A DNA stretch of 64,000 bases, taken from the NCBI RefSeq assembly GCF_001483135.1, contig NZ_LNAL01000006.1:744003-808002 (forward strand), written 5' to 3'. This document shows positions 34,973 through 44,898 of this stretch, piece after piece. The position numbers and the translations under genes are program-made. Numbering within the stretch: position 1 is the first letter of the stretch; every line of letters begins with the position of its first letter. The stretch comes from Solirubrum puertoriconensis. Lineage in GTDB: Bacteria > Bacteroidota > Bacteroidia > Cytophagales > Hymenobacteraceae. A model generated the notes under the pieces. The model worked only from the letters and a program-made list of their open reading frames with translations. It had not been told where the DNA came from and did no database searches.

Positions 34973-37567
34973 TTACTGCACCAGCTTCTCGGCCCGAAAC
35001 ACGTCGTCGGCGGCTTGCAGCAGCTTGGCGCGCAGCTTGGGGTTGAAGTTGGGGTGCGCCTGCAAGAAGCTACGGACCGTGGCCGCCGCACTGGCGCTCT
35101 GGTAATTACCTAGGGTGGCCTGCAGCCAGGAGTAAGGGAAGAAAATGTCGCCGGTTAGCTGAATTTCTTCGAGCAGCTCGAGGCTCTGGGGCAAGTACTT
35201 CTCGGAGGTGCGCTGGCGCAAGGGGTGGTGCAGCGCACCTAGGGCGGCCAGCACCCAAGCTTCTTTTTCGCGGTTCTGCTCGTCGCGCAGCGAGGCGAAA
35301 AACGCGTCGCGGGTGGCTACGTCGGGCGAGAGGGCGGGCATCAGAAACTGCAGGCGCTTTTGGCGGTCGGGGTTTTTGATGCGGGCCAGTTGCTTGGTCA
35401 GGATTTGCGCATCGGCGGCGTAGTCGCGCACGGCCAGGGCTTGCGCCAGCGAGGTGTAGTCGTCTTCGGTAAGCGTAACGCCAGTAGGGGCCTGCTGCTT
35501 GTCCCAAATCTGGTACAGACGCTGCTGGGCCGCTGGCGTGAGGGCAACCGATTGGTAGCTCTTGAACAGCAGCTTGCGGATGTTGGCCGAGTTGTTCTGC
35601 TGCATCGTGCGCCACAGGTCAGCCTCGAGGGCCGGAGCTAGGGCGGTGCGCTCTTCGGGCTTCAGCAGACGCCAATACATGTCGGAAAGCTGGCCCGTAA
35701 GCAGCTTCAGGTTCAGCTCCTCGGTTTCGAGGGGCAGCTGTTGGCGGTACAGGTCGAGGAGCTGGCGCGGGGGTAACACCTGGCCGTTGAGCATGTTCTC
35801 GTAAAGGCTGATGTAGGCTGAGGCGCGCGCCACCGGATTCGGAAGTTTGCCTAGGTTGGGCAGCAGCAGCTTATCGATGGGGAACACCCCATAACCCAGG
35901 CCCGAAGAGTTGAACAAGACGAACGCCGGGACTGGTTGGTCAGCCGCTTCCGCGAGTTGCACTTGCCGCTCGTTCATGTTGACGGTCAGCTCCTTGCTGG
36001 TGCCGTTGGGGTACACCAGCAGCACCTCAAACACCTGCGGCCAAAGACGGTCGGAGTTGTCTTCGGCGCGCTGCCTGAGTTCGAGCTGTGTGATTTTGTC
36101 ACCTTGGGTTTGCAGTTGGTAGTCGATGACGGGGCGGCCGGGTTGGTTTACCCACACTTGGTTCCAGGCCTGCAAATCGGCGGGCGTGCGGCGGTCGAGG
36201 ATGCTGATGAGGTCGGGCCAGGTGGCGTTGCCGTGGGCGTAGCTGCGCAGGTACTCCTGCAAGCCCTGCCGGAAGGCCTCTTCGCCCATCAGCCGCTCCA
36301 GCTGCCGCATCATAATGGGCGCCTTGTGGTAGATAATATTGCCGTAGAGCGAGCCGGCATCCTGCAGGTTATCAAGCTGCTGCCGAATGGGGTTAGCGCC
36401 CTGGGTGCGGTCGATGCCGTAGGCGGCCGGGAAGTGGTCGGTCACGAACTTGAGGTCGTAGTTGGAGTTGGCTACGGCCACTTGCGTGATTTTATCGGCC
36501 ATGAAGTTGGCAAACACCTCCTTCATCCACACGTCGTTAAACCACTGCATCGTCACTAGGTCGCCAAACCACATGTGGGCGGTTTCGTGGGCGATGAGCG
36601 AGGAGCGGGCAATCTTCTGGTCCTGGGTGGCGCCTTCGTCGAGGAACAGCGTGCTGGCTTTGTAGTCGATGGCGCCCACGTGCTCCATGCCGCCGTACTG
36701 AAAGTCGGGAATGGCCGCAAAATCGAACTTGCGGAAGGGGTACGGAATGCCCGTGTACGCTTCCATGAACTTCAGCGCATCGGCATGAATCTGGAAGATC
36801 GGACCTAGGCTAAGCTGCAGTTTGCTTGCATCGGTTTCGCGGTGCAGTAGCTGCATGGTGCGCCCGCCCGCCTCGCGCGACAACCGCGTAAACTTGCCCG
36901 CCACAAACGAGAACAAATAGGTGCTGATGGTGTCGGAAGGAGCGAAGCGGTAGGTTTTGGTGTTGCCCGCAACGGTCGAATCTTGCACCGGTCCGTTGGC
37001 CAACGCCTGCCAACCCTGCGGCACCGTAAGCTGCAGCTGAAAACTGGCTTTCAGGTTGGGCTGATCGAACACCGGAAACACCGTGCGGGCGCGGTCGGGC
37101 ACCAGCAAAGTGTACAGGAAATCGTCGGAGCGGTTCAGCGACAAATCACCGGCTACAAAGTCAATCTGCACGGTGTTCGGGCCGCGCTTAAGCGTGCTGG
37201 CGGGTAGCACCAGGTGCTCCTCGTGGTGGTCGATGGCAACCGCTTTGCCGTTCACCACCACGCGCTTCAGGTGGTCGGTTTTCTCTTTGAAATCGAGCTG
37301 TACGGGCTGGCTGGCGTCCTTCAGCTTAAACGACACCACCTCCGACGCAACCACCGGCTCGGCTTTGCGCTCGGGTATACTTAGCTGCAGCTGGTACCCT
37401 AGGTTGCTGATGAGCTGTTTGCGTTGCTCGGCCAGTTGCAGCGAAACACCCTTTGCCACGGGCACGGCCGTAGTGGTGGTAGGCGCCAGGTTTTTTTGGC
37501 AGGCAGTAGCAAGCAAGGCAAGCATAAACCAGCTTGCCTGTTCATATTTACCGAAACGCGTGTTCAT
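34973..37567 (-). CDS. M1 family aminopeptidase, lipoprotein
   Basis: The 864-residue protein begins with a lipoprotein signal (LALLATACQKN). It has the M1 layout: an N-terminal beta domain (about 45-250), a catalytic domain with the exopeptidase motif QYGGMEHVGAIDY, and zinc site H327-E-T-A-H331 with E350 in WMKEVFANF. The GGMEH variant replaces the common GAMEN. The C-terminal ERAP1-like helical region covers about 530-860. It probably trims peptides in the periplasm or on the outer membrane. It is divergent from the pxp operon with only 49 bases between starts. Confidence 0.93.
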   Translation of the reverse strand: MNTRFGKYEQASWFMLALLATACQKNLAPTTTTAVPVAKGVSLQLAEQRKQLISNLGYQLQLSIPERKAEPVVASEVVSFKLKDASQPVQLDFKEKTDHLKRVVVNGKAVAIDHHEEHLVLPASTLKRGPNTVQIDFVAGDLSLNRSDDFLYTLLVPDRARTVFPVFDQPNLKASFQLQLTVPQGWQALANGPVQDSTVAGNTKTYRFAPSDTISTYLFSFVAGKFTRLSREAGGRTMQLLHRETDASKLQLSLGPIFQIHADALKFMEAYTGIPYPFRKFDFAAIPDFQYGGMEHVGAIDYKASTLFLDEGATQDQKIARSSLIAHETAHMWFGDLVTMQWFNDVWMKEVFANFMADKITQVAVANSNYDLKFVTDHFPAAYGIDRTQGANPIRQQLDNLQDAGSLYGNIIYHKAPIMMRQLERLMGEEAFRQGLQEYLRSYAHGNATWPDLISILDRRTPADLQAWNQVWVNQPGRPVIDYQLQTQGDKITQLELRQRAEDNSDRLWPQVFEVLLVYPNGTSKELTVNMNERQVQLAEAADQPVPAFVLFNSSGLGYGVFPIDKLLLPNLGKLPNPVARASAYISLYENMLNGQVLPPRQLLDLYRQQLPLETEELNLKLLTGQLSDMYWRLLKPEERTALAPALEADLWRTMQQNNSANIRKLLFKSYQSVALTPAAQQRLYQIWDKQQAPTGVTLTEDDYTSLAQALAVRDYAADAQILTKQLARIKNPDRQKRLQFLMPALSPDVATRDAFFASLRDEQNREKEAWVLAALGALHHPLRQRTSEKYLPQSLELLEEIQLTGDIFFPYSWLQATLGNYQSASAAATVRSFLQAHPNFNPKLRAKLLQAADDVFRAEKLVQ

Positions 37568-37616
37568 CGGGCCAGATCAGTACCTAGGGAAGAAGTAAAA
37601 GTAAGTTGCAGGGCCG

Positions 37617-38351
37617 ATGAAACACACCACTCCCGAGCCGCATCCCTCCGTTCAGCTGTACCCGCTGGGCGATGCGGCCGTGGTGGTTGAGTTCGGCAAG
37701 AGCATAAGCCCCGCCACGCACGAGCGCGTGCAGGCGTTTTGCCACCGGCTAGAGCAACAGCCGTTTGTAGGGTTGGTGGAGTACGTGCTTGCCTTTACGA
37801 CCGTAACCGTGTACTACGACCCGTGGCTGCTCCGCCACCAGGCCGCCACGCCCTACGATGCCGTGCTGCAACAACTGGAGCAGCTGCTGCGCCGCGTCAG
37901 TATTGCAACCGAAAAGCCGGCCCCTCGCGTGGTTGAAATACCCGTGTGCTATGGCGGCCCGTACGGCCCCGACCTCGATTGGCTTGCCGAGCACCTAGGC
38001 CTGCTGCCCGAGCAAGTAATAGCCCTGCACGCCGCCTCCGAATACCTGGTGTACATGATTGGGTTTGCGCCGGGCTTCCCGTACCTGGGCGGGCTCGATG
38101 CGCAACTAACCGCCCCGCGTAAAGCGCAACCGCGCCCGTTGGTGCCCGCCGGCGCGGTAGGCATTGCCGGCCAGCAAACCGGCGTGTACCCGCTGGCCAC
38201 GCCGGGCGGTTGGCAGCTGATTGGCCGCACGCCGTTGCGCTTGTTTCGCCCCGAGGCCGAGGTGCCCAGCCTGCTGCAAGCCGGCGACCGGGTGCGCTTT
38301 GTGCCGATATCCGCCGCCGAATACCAGCGCCTCCAGCAGCATGAGCTTTAG
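37617..38351 (+). CDS. pxpB: 5-oxoprolinase subunit PxpB
   Basis: The 244-residue protein is a KipI/PxpB homologue. Landmarks are YPLGDAAVVVEFGKSISPAT, VEYVLAFTTVTVYYDP, VEIPVCYGGPYGPDLDWLA, EYLVYMIGFAPGFPYLGGLD and the Pro-rich RKAQPRPLVPAGAVGIAGQQ with LIGRTPLRLFRPEAEVPSLL. With PxpC and PxpA it forms the ATP-dependent 5-oxoprolinase that opens 5-oxoproline to glutamate. It overlaps pxpC by 11 bases. Confidence 0.95.
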   Translation: MKHTTPEPHPSVQLYPLGDAAVVVEFGKSISPATHERVQAFCHRLEQQPFVGLVEYVLAFTTVTVYYDPWLLRHQAATPYDAVLQQLEQLLRRVSIATEKPAPRVVEIPVCYGGPYGPDLDWLAEHLGLLPEQVIALHAASEYLVYMIGFAPGFPYLGGLDAQLTAPRKAQPRPLVPAGAVGIAGQQTGVYPLATPGGWQLIGRTPLRLFRPEAEVPSLLQAGDRVRFVPISAAEYQRLQQHEL

Positions 38352-39357
38352 CATCCTCAGCCCCGGCCTGCTCACCACCGTGCAAGACCTAGGCCGCGTG
38401 GGGTACCAAAAGCAAGGCATCATCGTGAGCGGCGCCATGGATGCCACGGCCCTGCGCCTGGCCAACCTGCTGGTGGGCAACCCCGAAAACACCGCCGGCC
38501 TGGAGCTAACCTTACTGGGGCCCAAAATCCGCTTCGAAACCGACCAAGTAATTGCCCTTGCCGGCGCCGATTTGTCACCTGCCGTCGATAGTGAGCCGGT
38601 GCGCATGTGGCGGCCGGTGCTGGTACGTGCCGGGGCCGTGTTGTCGTTTGGGGCACCTAGGGAGGGCAGCCGGGCCTACCTGGCCGTGGCCGGGGGGCTG
38701 GCGCTGCCGCCGGTGCTCGGCAGCCGCTCCACGTACCTACGCGCCGGTTTGGGCGGGCTGCAGGGCCGGGCTTTGCGCAAAGGCGATGCAGTGCCGTGTT
38801 CCAAGCCAAACGCCCTAGCTGCCAAGTTGATGCAGGTGCTGGTAAGCAATGCCGATGCCTTAGGTCGGCGGTGGGCCGAGGCGGCGTGGGCACCCGATCC
38901 GGCCCTGCTGCCGCGCCACGAAAGCAGCCTCGAAATACGCGCCACAACGGGCCCCGAGTACCACCTGTTTTCGGCCGAAAGCCAAGGGCACTTGTGGGAG
39001 CAGGAATACAGCCTGAGCACCGAATCGGACCGCATGGGGTACCGTTTGCTTGGGCCCCAGTTAGGGCTCGAAAATCCCCAGGAGCTGCTCTCGAGTGCCG
39101 TTACGTTTGGCACGGTACAAGTGCCCGCGGGCGGCTTGCCTATTGTGCTCATGGCCGACCACCAAACCACCGGCGGCTACCCGCGCATTGCCCAAGTCAT
39201 CACGGCCGATTTTGCGCGGCTGGCGCAGTTGCCCCTAGGTGGTAAAATCCGATTTCGGGAGGTTACTTTGGCCGAAGCGCAGCAGCTGTACCTGCAGCAC
39301 GAGCAGCAGCTACACGCTCTGCGCGAGGGCATCCACCTGAAATTGCAGCATACATGA
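38341..39357 (+). CDS. pxpC: 5-oxoprolinase subunit PxpC (KipA, biotin-dependent carboxyltransferase type)
   Basis: The start is the ATG of [20 protein letters not shown], placed inside the end of pxpB. The 338-residue protein shows family landmarks: [72 protein letters not shown]-like [15 protein letters not shown], and [20 protein letters not shown]-type [20 protein letters not shown]. It pairs with PxpB in the oxoprolinase complex. It overlaps pxpA by four bases (ATGA). Confidence 0.95.
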   Translation: MSFSILSPGLLTTVQDLGRVGYQKQGIIVSGAMDATALRLANLLVGNPENTAGLELTLLGPKIRFETDQVIALAGADLSPAVDSEPVRMWRPVLVRAGAVLSFGAPREGSRAYLAVAGGLALPPVLGSRSTYLRAGLGGLQGRALRKGDAVPCSKPNALAAKLMQVLVSNADALGRRWAEAAWAPDPALLPRHESSLEIRATTGPEYHLFSAESQGHLWEQEYSLSTESDRMGYRLLGPQLGLENPQELLSSAVTFGTVQVPAGGLPIVLMADHQTTGGYPRIAQVITADFARLAQLPLGGKIRFREVTLAEAQQLYLQHEQQLHALREGIHLKLQHT

Positions 39358-40136
39358 GCGCAAGCTTTACCGTTGATCTGAACTGCGACTTAGGCGAAAG
39401 CTTTGGCGCCTATCAACTCGGCACCGACGAAGCCATTTTACCCTACGTCACCTCGGCCAACATTGCCTGCGGTTTTCATGCCGGCGACCCTGCCGTGATG
39501 AAGCGCACCGTGCGCCTCGCCCTGCAGCATGACGTAGCCATCGGCGCCCACCCCGGCCTGCCCGACCTCGTAGGCTTTGGCCGCCGCGAAATGGCCGTTT
39601 CGGCCGAAGAAGCACACGATATGGTGGTGTACCAATTAGGGGCGCTCGAGGCGTTCGTACGGGCCGAAGGCGGCCGCATGCATCACCTGAAGCCCCACGG
39701 TGCGCTCTACAACATGGCCGCCGTAAACGCCGCCCTCGCCGAAGCCATTGCCGAAGCCATGTACCGCGTAAACCCCGAGCTGGTACTCTACGGCCTGGCC
39801 GGTAGCGAGCTGATTCGGGCCGGCGAAAAGTTAGGCCTGCGCACCGCCCACGAGGTGTTTGCCGACCGCACCTACCAGCAAAACGGCACCCTCACGCCCC
39901 GCCGCCAGCCCGATGCGCTCATCACCGATCCGCAGCTGGCCATTCGGCAGGTGGTGCGCATGGTGAAGGAGGGCAAAGTGCGTGCCCAGCAAGGCCCGGA
40001 TGTGGCCATGAAAGTCGATACCGTGTGCATTCACGGCGACGGGGCGCATGCCGTGGCGTTTGCGCAGCAAATCAGGCAGGTGTTGCAGCAAGAGGGCGTA
40101 CAAGTTCGGGCCGCGCAGTACCCCGCCACCGTATGA
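39354..40136 (+). CDS. pxpA: 5-oxoprolinase subunit PxpA (LamB/YcsF family)
   Basis: The 260-residue protein has the LamB/YcsF family pattern: [75 protein letters not shown] and the terminal [20 protein letters not shown]. These Asp, His and Glu residues form the barrel active site that acts on 5-oxoproline. The four-base ATGA overlap with the NRAMP-like gene keeps all four genes in one operon. Confidence 0.95.
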   Translation: MSASFTVDLNCDLGESFGAYQLGTDEAILPYVTSANIACGFHAGDPAVMKRTVRLALQHDVAIGAHPGLPDLVGFGRREMAVSAEEAHDMVVYQLGALEAFVRAEGGRMHHLKPHGALYNMAAVNAALAEAIAEAMYRVNPELVLYGLAGSELIRAGEKLGLRTAHEVFADRTYQQNGTLTPRRQPDALITDPQLAIRQVVRMVKEGKVRAQQGPDVAMKVDTVCIHGDGAHAVAFAQQIRQVLQQEGVQVRAAQYPATV

Positions 40137-41317
40137 GGCAGCAGCACAACTGGGGCGTGCTGCTAGGTGCGGCCTTCCTGATGGCTACCTCGGCGGTGGG
40201 GCCGGGCTTTCTCACCCAAACCACCGTTTTCACCGAGTCGTTAGGCGCCAGCTTCGGCTTTGTCATTCTCACGTCCATCCTCATCGACCTAGGCGTGCAG
40301 CTGAATATCTGGCGCGTAATTGCCGTCTCGGAGCGGCGCGCGCAGGACATTGCCAACGCCGTGCTGCCCGGCCTAGGTGCGGTTATTTCGGTGCTGATTG
40401 TGCTCGGCGGCCTGGCCTTCAACATCGGCAACGTGGCGGGCGCGGGCCTAGGTCTGCAGGTGCTCACAGGCATGTCGGCCGAGGTGGGGGCGGCTATTTC
40501 GGCGGCGCTGGCAATCGGTATTTTTCTGGTGAAAGAAGCCGGAAATGCCATGGACCGCTTCGCGCAGCTCATGGGCTTGCTGATGATTCTGGTTATCATT
40601 TACGTAGCCGTTACCTCAGCCCCGCCGGTTGCCCAAGCGGCCCTGCACACGGTGGCACCTAGCAAGATCGACCTGATGGCCATTGTAACGCTGGTGGGCG
40701 GTACCGTGGGCGGCTACATCACGTTTGCGGGCGGCCACCGCCTGCTCGATGCCGGCGTGAAGGGCCAAGCCGCCTTGCCGCAGGTTACGTCCAGCGCCGT
40801 GTCGGGCATCACGGTGGCGTCGGTTATTCGAGTGCTGCTGTTTTTGGCTTCGTTGGGTGTGGTAAGCAAAGGGCTGGCGCTGGGTGCGGCCAACCCGCCG
40901 GCCTCGGTGTTTCGGCTGGCAGCGGGCAACCTAGGGTACAAACTATTTGGCGTGGTGATGTTTGCGGCGGCTATTACGTCGGTTATCGGCTCAGCTTACA
41001 CGTCGGTGTCGTTTCTGAAATCGTTTCATCCCAGCATCGGCCGCCACGAAAACCGCGTCATCATCGGGTTTATTCTGCTCTCCACGGTGGTGTTTGTGCT
41101 CATCGGTAAGCCTGTGAAACTGTTGGTGTTGGCCGGCGCCGTCAACGGGTTTATTCTGCCGATTACGTTGGCTACCATTCTGGTAGCTGCTTACCGCCGC
41201 AACGTGGTAGGGGAGTACCGGCACCCGTGGTGGCTGACGCTCTGCGGCGTGCTGGTGGTATTGGTGATGAGCTGGATGAGCGCCGCGGTGTTTGTGGAGC
41301 AAGTGCGCGGCTTGTAG
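40133..41317 (+). CDS. NRAMP-family transporter without canonical metal motif (YcsG-like)
   Basis: The start ([20 protein letters not shown]) overlaps pxpA by four bases. The 394-residue protein has about eleven helices of the NRAMP/LeuT fold. Where metal-transporting NRAMPs have DPGN in helix 1, this one has [14 protein letters not shown]; where they have MPH in helix 6, this has [17 protein letters not shown]. It corresponds to YcsG-type proteins encoded with 5-oxoprolinase subunits, so it more plausibly imports an organic substrate linked to the pathway than a metal. That substrate is inference. Confidence 0.88.
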   Translation: MRQQHNWGVLLGAAFLMATSAVGPGFLTQTTVFTESLGASFGFVILTSILIDLGVQLNIWRVIAVSERRAQDIANAVLPGLGAVISVLIVLGGLAFNIGNVAGAGLGLQVLTGMSAEVGAAISAALAIGIFLVKEAGNAMDRFAQLMGLLMILVIIYVAVTSAPPVAQAALHTVAPSKIDLMAIVTLVGGTVGGYITFAGGHRLLDAGVKGQAALPQVTSSAVSGITVASVIRVLLFLASLGVVSKGLALGAANPPASVFRLAAGNLGYKLFGVVMFAAAITSVIGSAYTSVSFLKSFHPSIGRHENRVIIGFILLSTVVFVLIGKPVKLLVLAGAVNGFILPITLATILVAAYRRNVVGEYRHPWWLTLCGVLVVLVMSWMSAAVFVEQVRGL

Positions 41318-41407
41318 CCGCGTGCGCAGGCATGGGGCGCAGGTTTTTTGGCCAGCCGGTGTAATCTTTTTTCGCAGCGGGCGACTAATGAGCTAAACTA
41401 CACCGCC

Positions 41408-41908
41408 ATGCCGCTGGTAGCCCCTCCCGATTTCGTCGACACAATAGCCCAGTACCGGCCCATGCTGTGGCGCGTGTGCCGGCTGTACTGCCCCGCTTCG
41501 CCCGACGACCAGCGCGACTTGTACCAAGAGATGGTGCTGCAGCTGTGGCAGGCCTGGCCGCAGTACCAGGGCCGCGCCAAGCTCAGCACCTGGCTCTACC
41601 GCATTGCGCTCAACGTGGCCATTTCGGCCTTGCGCCGCGAGCAGCGCCGCCCTGCCTCCAGCGGGCTGGATGATGCCGCTCAGGAGCTAGCCTCGCCGGG
41701 TGCCAGCGGCCCCGAAGCAGACGAGCTCGAACAGCTTTACGCAGCAATCGAGCGGCTTTCCGATGTCGACAAAGCCTTGGTGCTGCTGCGTCTCGAGGAA
41801 CGCCCCGACGACGAAATAGCCGACATCCTGGGCATCACCGTGAACAACGTGCGCGTGAAAATGCACCGCGCCCTGCAACGCCTCCGTCAACTACTACCCC
41901 CGCAGTAA
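41408..41908 (+). CDS. ECF-type RNA polymerase sigma factor
   Basis: The ATG of MPLVAPPDFVDTIAQYRPML gives 166 residues. Region 2 is visible as RRVCRLYCP-like WRVCRLYCPASPDDQRDLYQ, with EMVLQLWQAWPQYQGRAKLS and TWLYRIALNVAISALRRE. Region 4 is YAAIERLSDVDKALVLLRLE with DDEIADILGITVNNVRVKMH as the DNA-binding helix-turn-helix. It directs transcription of an unknown regulon. The next gene starts two bases after its stop and probably encodes its regulator. Confidence 0.93.
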   Translation: MPLVAPPDFVDTIAQYRPMLWRVCRLYCPASPDDQRDLYQEMVLQLWQAWPQYQGRAKLSTWLYRIALNVAISALRREQRRPASSGLDDAAQELASPGASGPEADELEQLYAAIERLSDVDKALVLLRLEERPDDEIADILGITVNNVRVKMHRALQRLRQLLPPQ

Positions 41909-41910
41909 CC

Positions 41911-42516
41911 ATGGACCTCGACCGCCTCAGCCGCAACTGGCAGCAACAGCACGTAGCTGCCCCAAACGCCGCCTTACCCACTGCTGCCGCGGGCAGCGCA
42001 CTTAGCTTTCCGGTGGCGCAAATGCAGCGCAATGCTTGGGTCGAGCTAATCGGCGCGGTGCTGTTTGGCGTGCCCATCGTGCTTTGGGTTTTCTCGCTCG
42101 ATTGGCGCTACGCAGCCTGGGCCGGCGGCTTACTGGCCGGTTTGCAAGCCATTACCCTGCTCTACCATTACCGCCAGCTTGCCTTATTGCGGGGCATGCG
42201 CCAGCCGCTGGGCTCTTTGCGCCAAATACTGCCGCCCCACATCGCGCAGCTACGCCAACTGTTGCGCCTGAACTACCAACTGAGCCTGTGGCTCACGGCG
42301 ATGATAGCAGTAGTGGTGCTGGCGGGCATGGTGCACTACGTGTTGCCAGTGCTGCCGGCAGAAACGCACGTTCAGTTCTGGACTTGGCTCGTGTCAACGA
42401 TAGTGGTGGGCCTGACCCTGGTGCACCTATGCTTGCGGTGGCACTTCAAGCATTCATACGGCAAGCACCTCGCCCGCCTCGAAAGCACCCTGCACGACCT
42501 AGGCAACGAAGCTTAA
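41911..42516 (+). CDS. Membrane protein, likely partner of ECF sigma factor
   Basis: The 201-residue protein has a 35-residue soluble N-terminus (MDLDRLSRNWQQQHVAAPNA) and four transmembrane helices (about 42-60, 65-83, 125-146, 157-178), with a cytoplasmic tail of charged helix. It lacks the zinc-binding HxxxCxxC of ZAS anti-sigma factors and the FecR layout. Immediate linkage to the sigma gene and the small cytoplasmic N-terminus suggest an anti-sigma role, which is inference. No family is recognised. Confidence 0.7.
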   Translation: MDLDRLSRNWQQQHVAAPNAALPTAAAGSALSFPVAQMQRNAWVELIGAVLFGVPIVLWVFSLDWRYAAWAGGLLAGLQAITLLYHYRQLALLRGMRQPLGSLRQILPPHIAQLRQLLRLNYQLSLWLTAMIAVVVLAGMVHYVLPVLPAETHVQFWTWLVSTIVVGLTLVHLCLRWHFKHSYGKHLARLESTLHDLGNEA

Positions 42517-42559
42517 AGCCGCGCTGCTCAATGATCCAACCTCTTTAACTCACCATCTG

Positions 42560-43777
42560 TTAGTAGCTACCCGTGGCGCCACCGCCGCCAGAGTGCCCGC
42601 CTCCGAAGGCGAAAGCCGGCTCCGCTGGTGCAGCAGGTTTGTTAATCTGCACCGTTACCAACGCCTCTAGGTTGAGCGGGTCGGCTTCTTGGATGGGGGC
42701 TGCCGTGAAACCGTGCTTGGGTTTGCGCAAGTAGCGCAGGCAGATGGCCGTGAGCAGCACCAGCGCCGCGCCACCTAGGGTAAGGGCCGCCTCTACAGGC
42801 AACACCGAACGGTAGTGGCGCACGGTGTACAGCGAAAATGCGAACGTGAGCAAGCCTACGTACAGCAAAATGCGGTTGTGCTTGCGCAGCCCCAGCACCA
42901 CGTACGCTACCGGAATGCCCGCCGTGAAAAAGTAGAACAGCGGCGCAAAGGCAATTTGTACAGAGGTGGGCAGGTTGTTGAGCGCCGCGTTGGCCTCGCG
43001 CACCACCAGGTAGTTGCCGCCTAGGTAAGCCGTAACGAGTGCCAGCGCCGAAGTAAGCTTGATGCAGGTGCGGTAGTACAGGTAATCGGGGCGGCGCTTA
43101 AGCCGCTGCAGCACCACATACGCAGCGCCCGAAACCAGCATCAGCACGAAGGGCAGGACCACTTTACCTAGGGCAAGCTGCAGCGCGAACGTAGCCACCA
43201 TCAGCAGGATGGTGAGGTAGCAAGCCGCGGCTACCAGGGCATCGGCGTAGCGCACCACGGCGGCAAACAGCAGCGCTACTACCGGCACGAGCAGCAGCCA
43301 AAACAAGCCTCGCCCGATGAGCACATCGTCGAAGATGGGCAGGCCGAGAATATGGTCGTAGAACAAACCTAGGGCCGTGAGAAATGAACCCAGGGCAAAG
43401 TAAAGCAGGGCATTGTCGGAGCCGGAGTGGTAGAGGCGGGAGTTGCGGATAAAAGCATCGAGCGCCACGATTGTTACCGCGCCCATGAGCAACGAATCGA
43501 CGAGCAGCACGCTTTCAAACGTCACTACTCGTGTATCGGCCAGGCCGCTGCCGAACATCAGTAGAAACAAGCCCCCGGCCATAAAGCAGCCAAACCACGT
43601 AAACAGAAACAAGCCAACCTTGATGAAGAAGTTGGGCTGATAGAAATCGAGCGGATAAGCCTGCACAATGGCCTTGGCCTGCGCCTCGGTAAGCAGGTTG
43701 GTTTTCAGCCAGCGGCGGGCGCGGCGGCGCACCTCCTGGTTGAAACTCCACTCGGGGTTATAAGCCTTCGGATTCAT
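42560..43777 (-). CDS. Multi-pass membrane protein with Gly-rich C-terminus
   Basis: The 405-residue protein starts with a soluble helix pair (FNQEVRRRARRWLKTNLLTE, AQAKAIVQAYPLDFY). It continues with about ten helices and ends in a 50-residue cytoplasmic tail that finishes FAFGGGHSGGGGATGSY. I do not recognise a family beyond its resemblance in layout to the DUF2157 protein encoded upstream. The start overlaps the end of that gene by 20 bases, so the two are coupled and probably act together. Confidence 0.72.
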   Translation of the reverse strand: MNPKAYNPEWSFNQEVRRRARRWLKTNLLTEAQAKAIVQAYPLDFYQPNFFIKVGLFLFTWFGCFMAGGLFLLMFGSGLADTRVVTFESVLLVDSLLMGAVTIVALDAFIRNSRLYHSGSDNALLYFALGSFLTALGLFYDHILGLPIFDDVLIGRGLFWLLLVPVVALLFAAVVRYADALVAAACYLTILLMVATFALQLALGKVVLPFVLMLVSGAAYVVLQRLKRRPDYLYYRTCIKLTSALALVTAYLGGNYLVVREANAALNNLPTSVQIAFAPLFYFFTAGIPVAYVVLGLRKHNRILLYVGLLTFAFSLYTVRHYRSVLPVEAALTLGGAALVLLTAICLRYLRKPKHGFTAAPIQEADPLNLEALVTVQINKPAAPAEPAFAFGGGHSGGGGATGSY

Positions 43778-44771
43778 GGCCGCGTACGATTTTCTTGAGG
43801 TTTTTCAGCAGCCAGATTACCGCCGCTGCCGAAGCCGGGAAGTAAACCATAGCGCAGTAAATGGCCGCAATAGATAGGATGGTGCTGTCGAGTGCGGCAA
43901 TCAGCTGAATAAAGGTGTAGGTAACGGCCACATAGCCGTAGAGTGCCGCCAGCAGTACGAACAAGTAAGAGTGGCTGTGGCGGCCGTACCACCACAACAC
44001 GGCGCTGAACGCCAACAGCATAATCACACCCAGCGCCGCTGGCAAATGCGCCGTATCGTCGCTGCGGAACAGCGAAGTAAGGGCAGCCAGCAAGGCCAGG
44101 TTGCTGCCCATCAGCACGTAGGTGTAGGCAAAGTGCGGCTTGCGGTGGTAGCGTTCCGAGGCCAGGCCGGCCGCCATCAGGGCCATGCCCAGCAGCACGG
44201 CAATGACATCGAGGTAAGGCGCCGAAAAGTCGTTTTGCTTGAACACGTCGGCCGGGGCGGCGGCAATGCCTACCCAGGCCGCCAGCGCCGTGATGCCCAT
44301 GGCCAGCACGCCCCGATGATCGAAGCGGTAGGCGCAGTAGAAAAACAGCAGCGCGGGGAGGAGCGGCATCAGCCCGTAGCGCGAGCCAAACACCGTGTAC
44401 TGCGCCTGCAGGTAGCCCTCGAGCGTGAGGAAAGTAAGGCAGCCGAGCAGCAGGGCGTAGTCGGCAAACACCGAAACCCTAGGTGCTTCGGCCCAGGTAA
44501 ATGGCTGCCGGCGCCAGTAGGCATAGCCAAACCCCGCGGCCGATACCGCCGCAATGGCGCCTACGATTACGGCGTGGCTGATGCTATCGAGGTTTTGGTA
44601 GATGTAGATACCTAGGCCCGTGCTGAGCAGCGTAACGCCCAACGACAAGAGTGCCCGCAGCTCGAAGTACAGCGAAAAGGGCTTGGTACGCTCGTGCTCG
44701 GCCAAAGCCCGGGCGTGTTCCGGCGTTACGATTTGCCGCTCTTGCAGCGAGGCTAGTATGTTGGGGTCCAT
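43758..44771 (-). CDS. DUF2157 domain membrane protein
   Basis: The 337-residue protein opens with a cytoplasmic helical part (LASLQERQIVTPEHARALAE) typical of DUF2157. About ten transmembrane segments follow (LLSLGVTLLSTGLGIYIYQN, AAVSAAGFGYAYWRRQPFTW). The family is of unknown function. The gene is divergent from dinB, with 127 bases between starts, and its end overlaps the following membrane protein gene by 20 bases. Confidence 0.82.
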   Translation of the reverse strand: MDPNILASLQERQIVTPEHARALAEHERTKPFSLYFELRALLSLGVTLLSTGLGIYIYQNLDSISHAVIVGAIAAVSAAGFGYAYWRRQPFTWAEAPRVSVFADYALLLGCLTFLTLEGYLQAQYTVFGSRYGLMPLLPALLFFYCAYRFDHRGVLAMGITALAAWVGIAAAPADVFKQNDFSAPYLDVIAVLLGMALMAAGLASERYHRKPHFAYTYVLMGSNLALLAALTSLFRSDDTAHLPAALGVIMLLAFSAVLWWYGRHSHSYLFVLLAALYGYVAVTYTFIQLIAALDSTILSIAAIYCAMVYFPASAAAVIWLLKNLKKIVRGHESEGL

Positions 44772-44898
44772 GAATAAGCGACGTAGTAAGCTGCCGATGA
44801 GGGAAGCAAATTGGGTATAATATAGGCGCTTTTGGATGCTTTGCCGATGTAGCGGCGCTTGGCCCGATTCAGTAACTTCGTAAACTCGACAACAGCAC

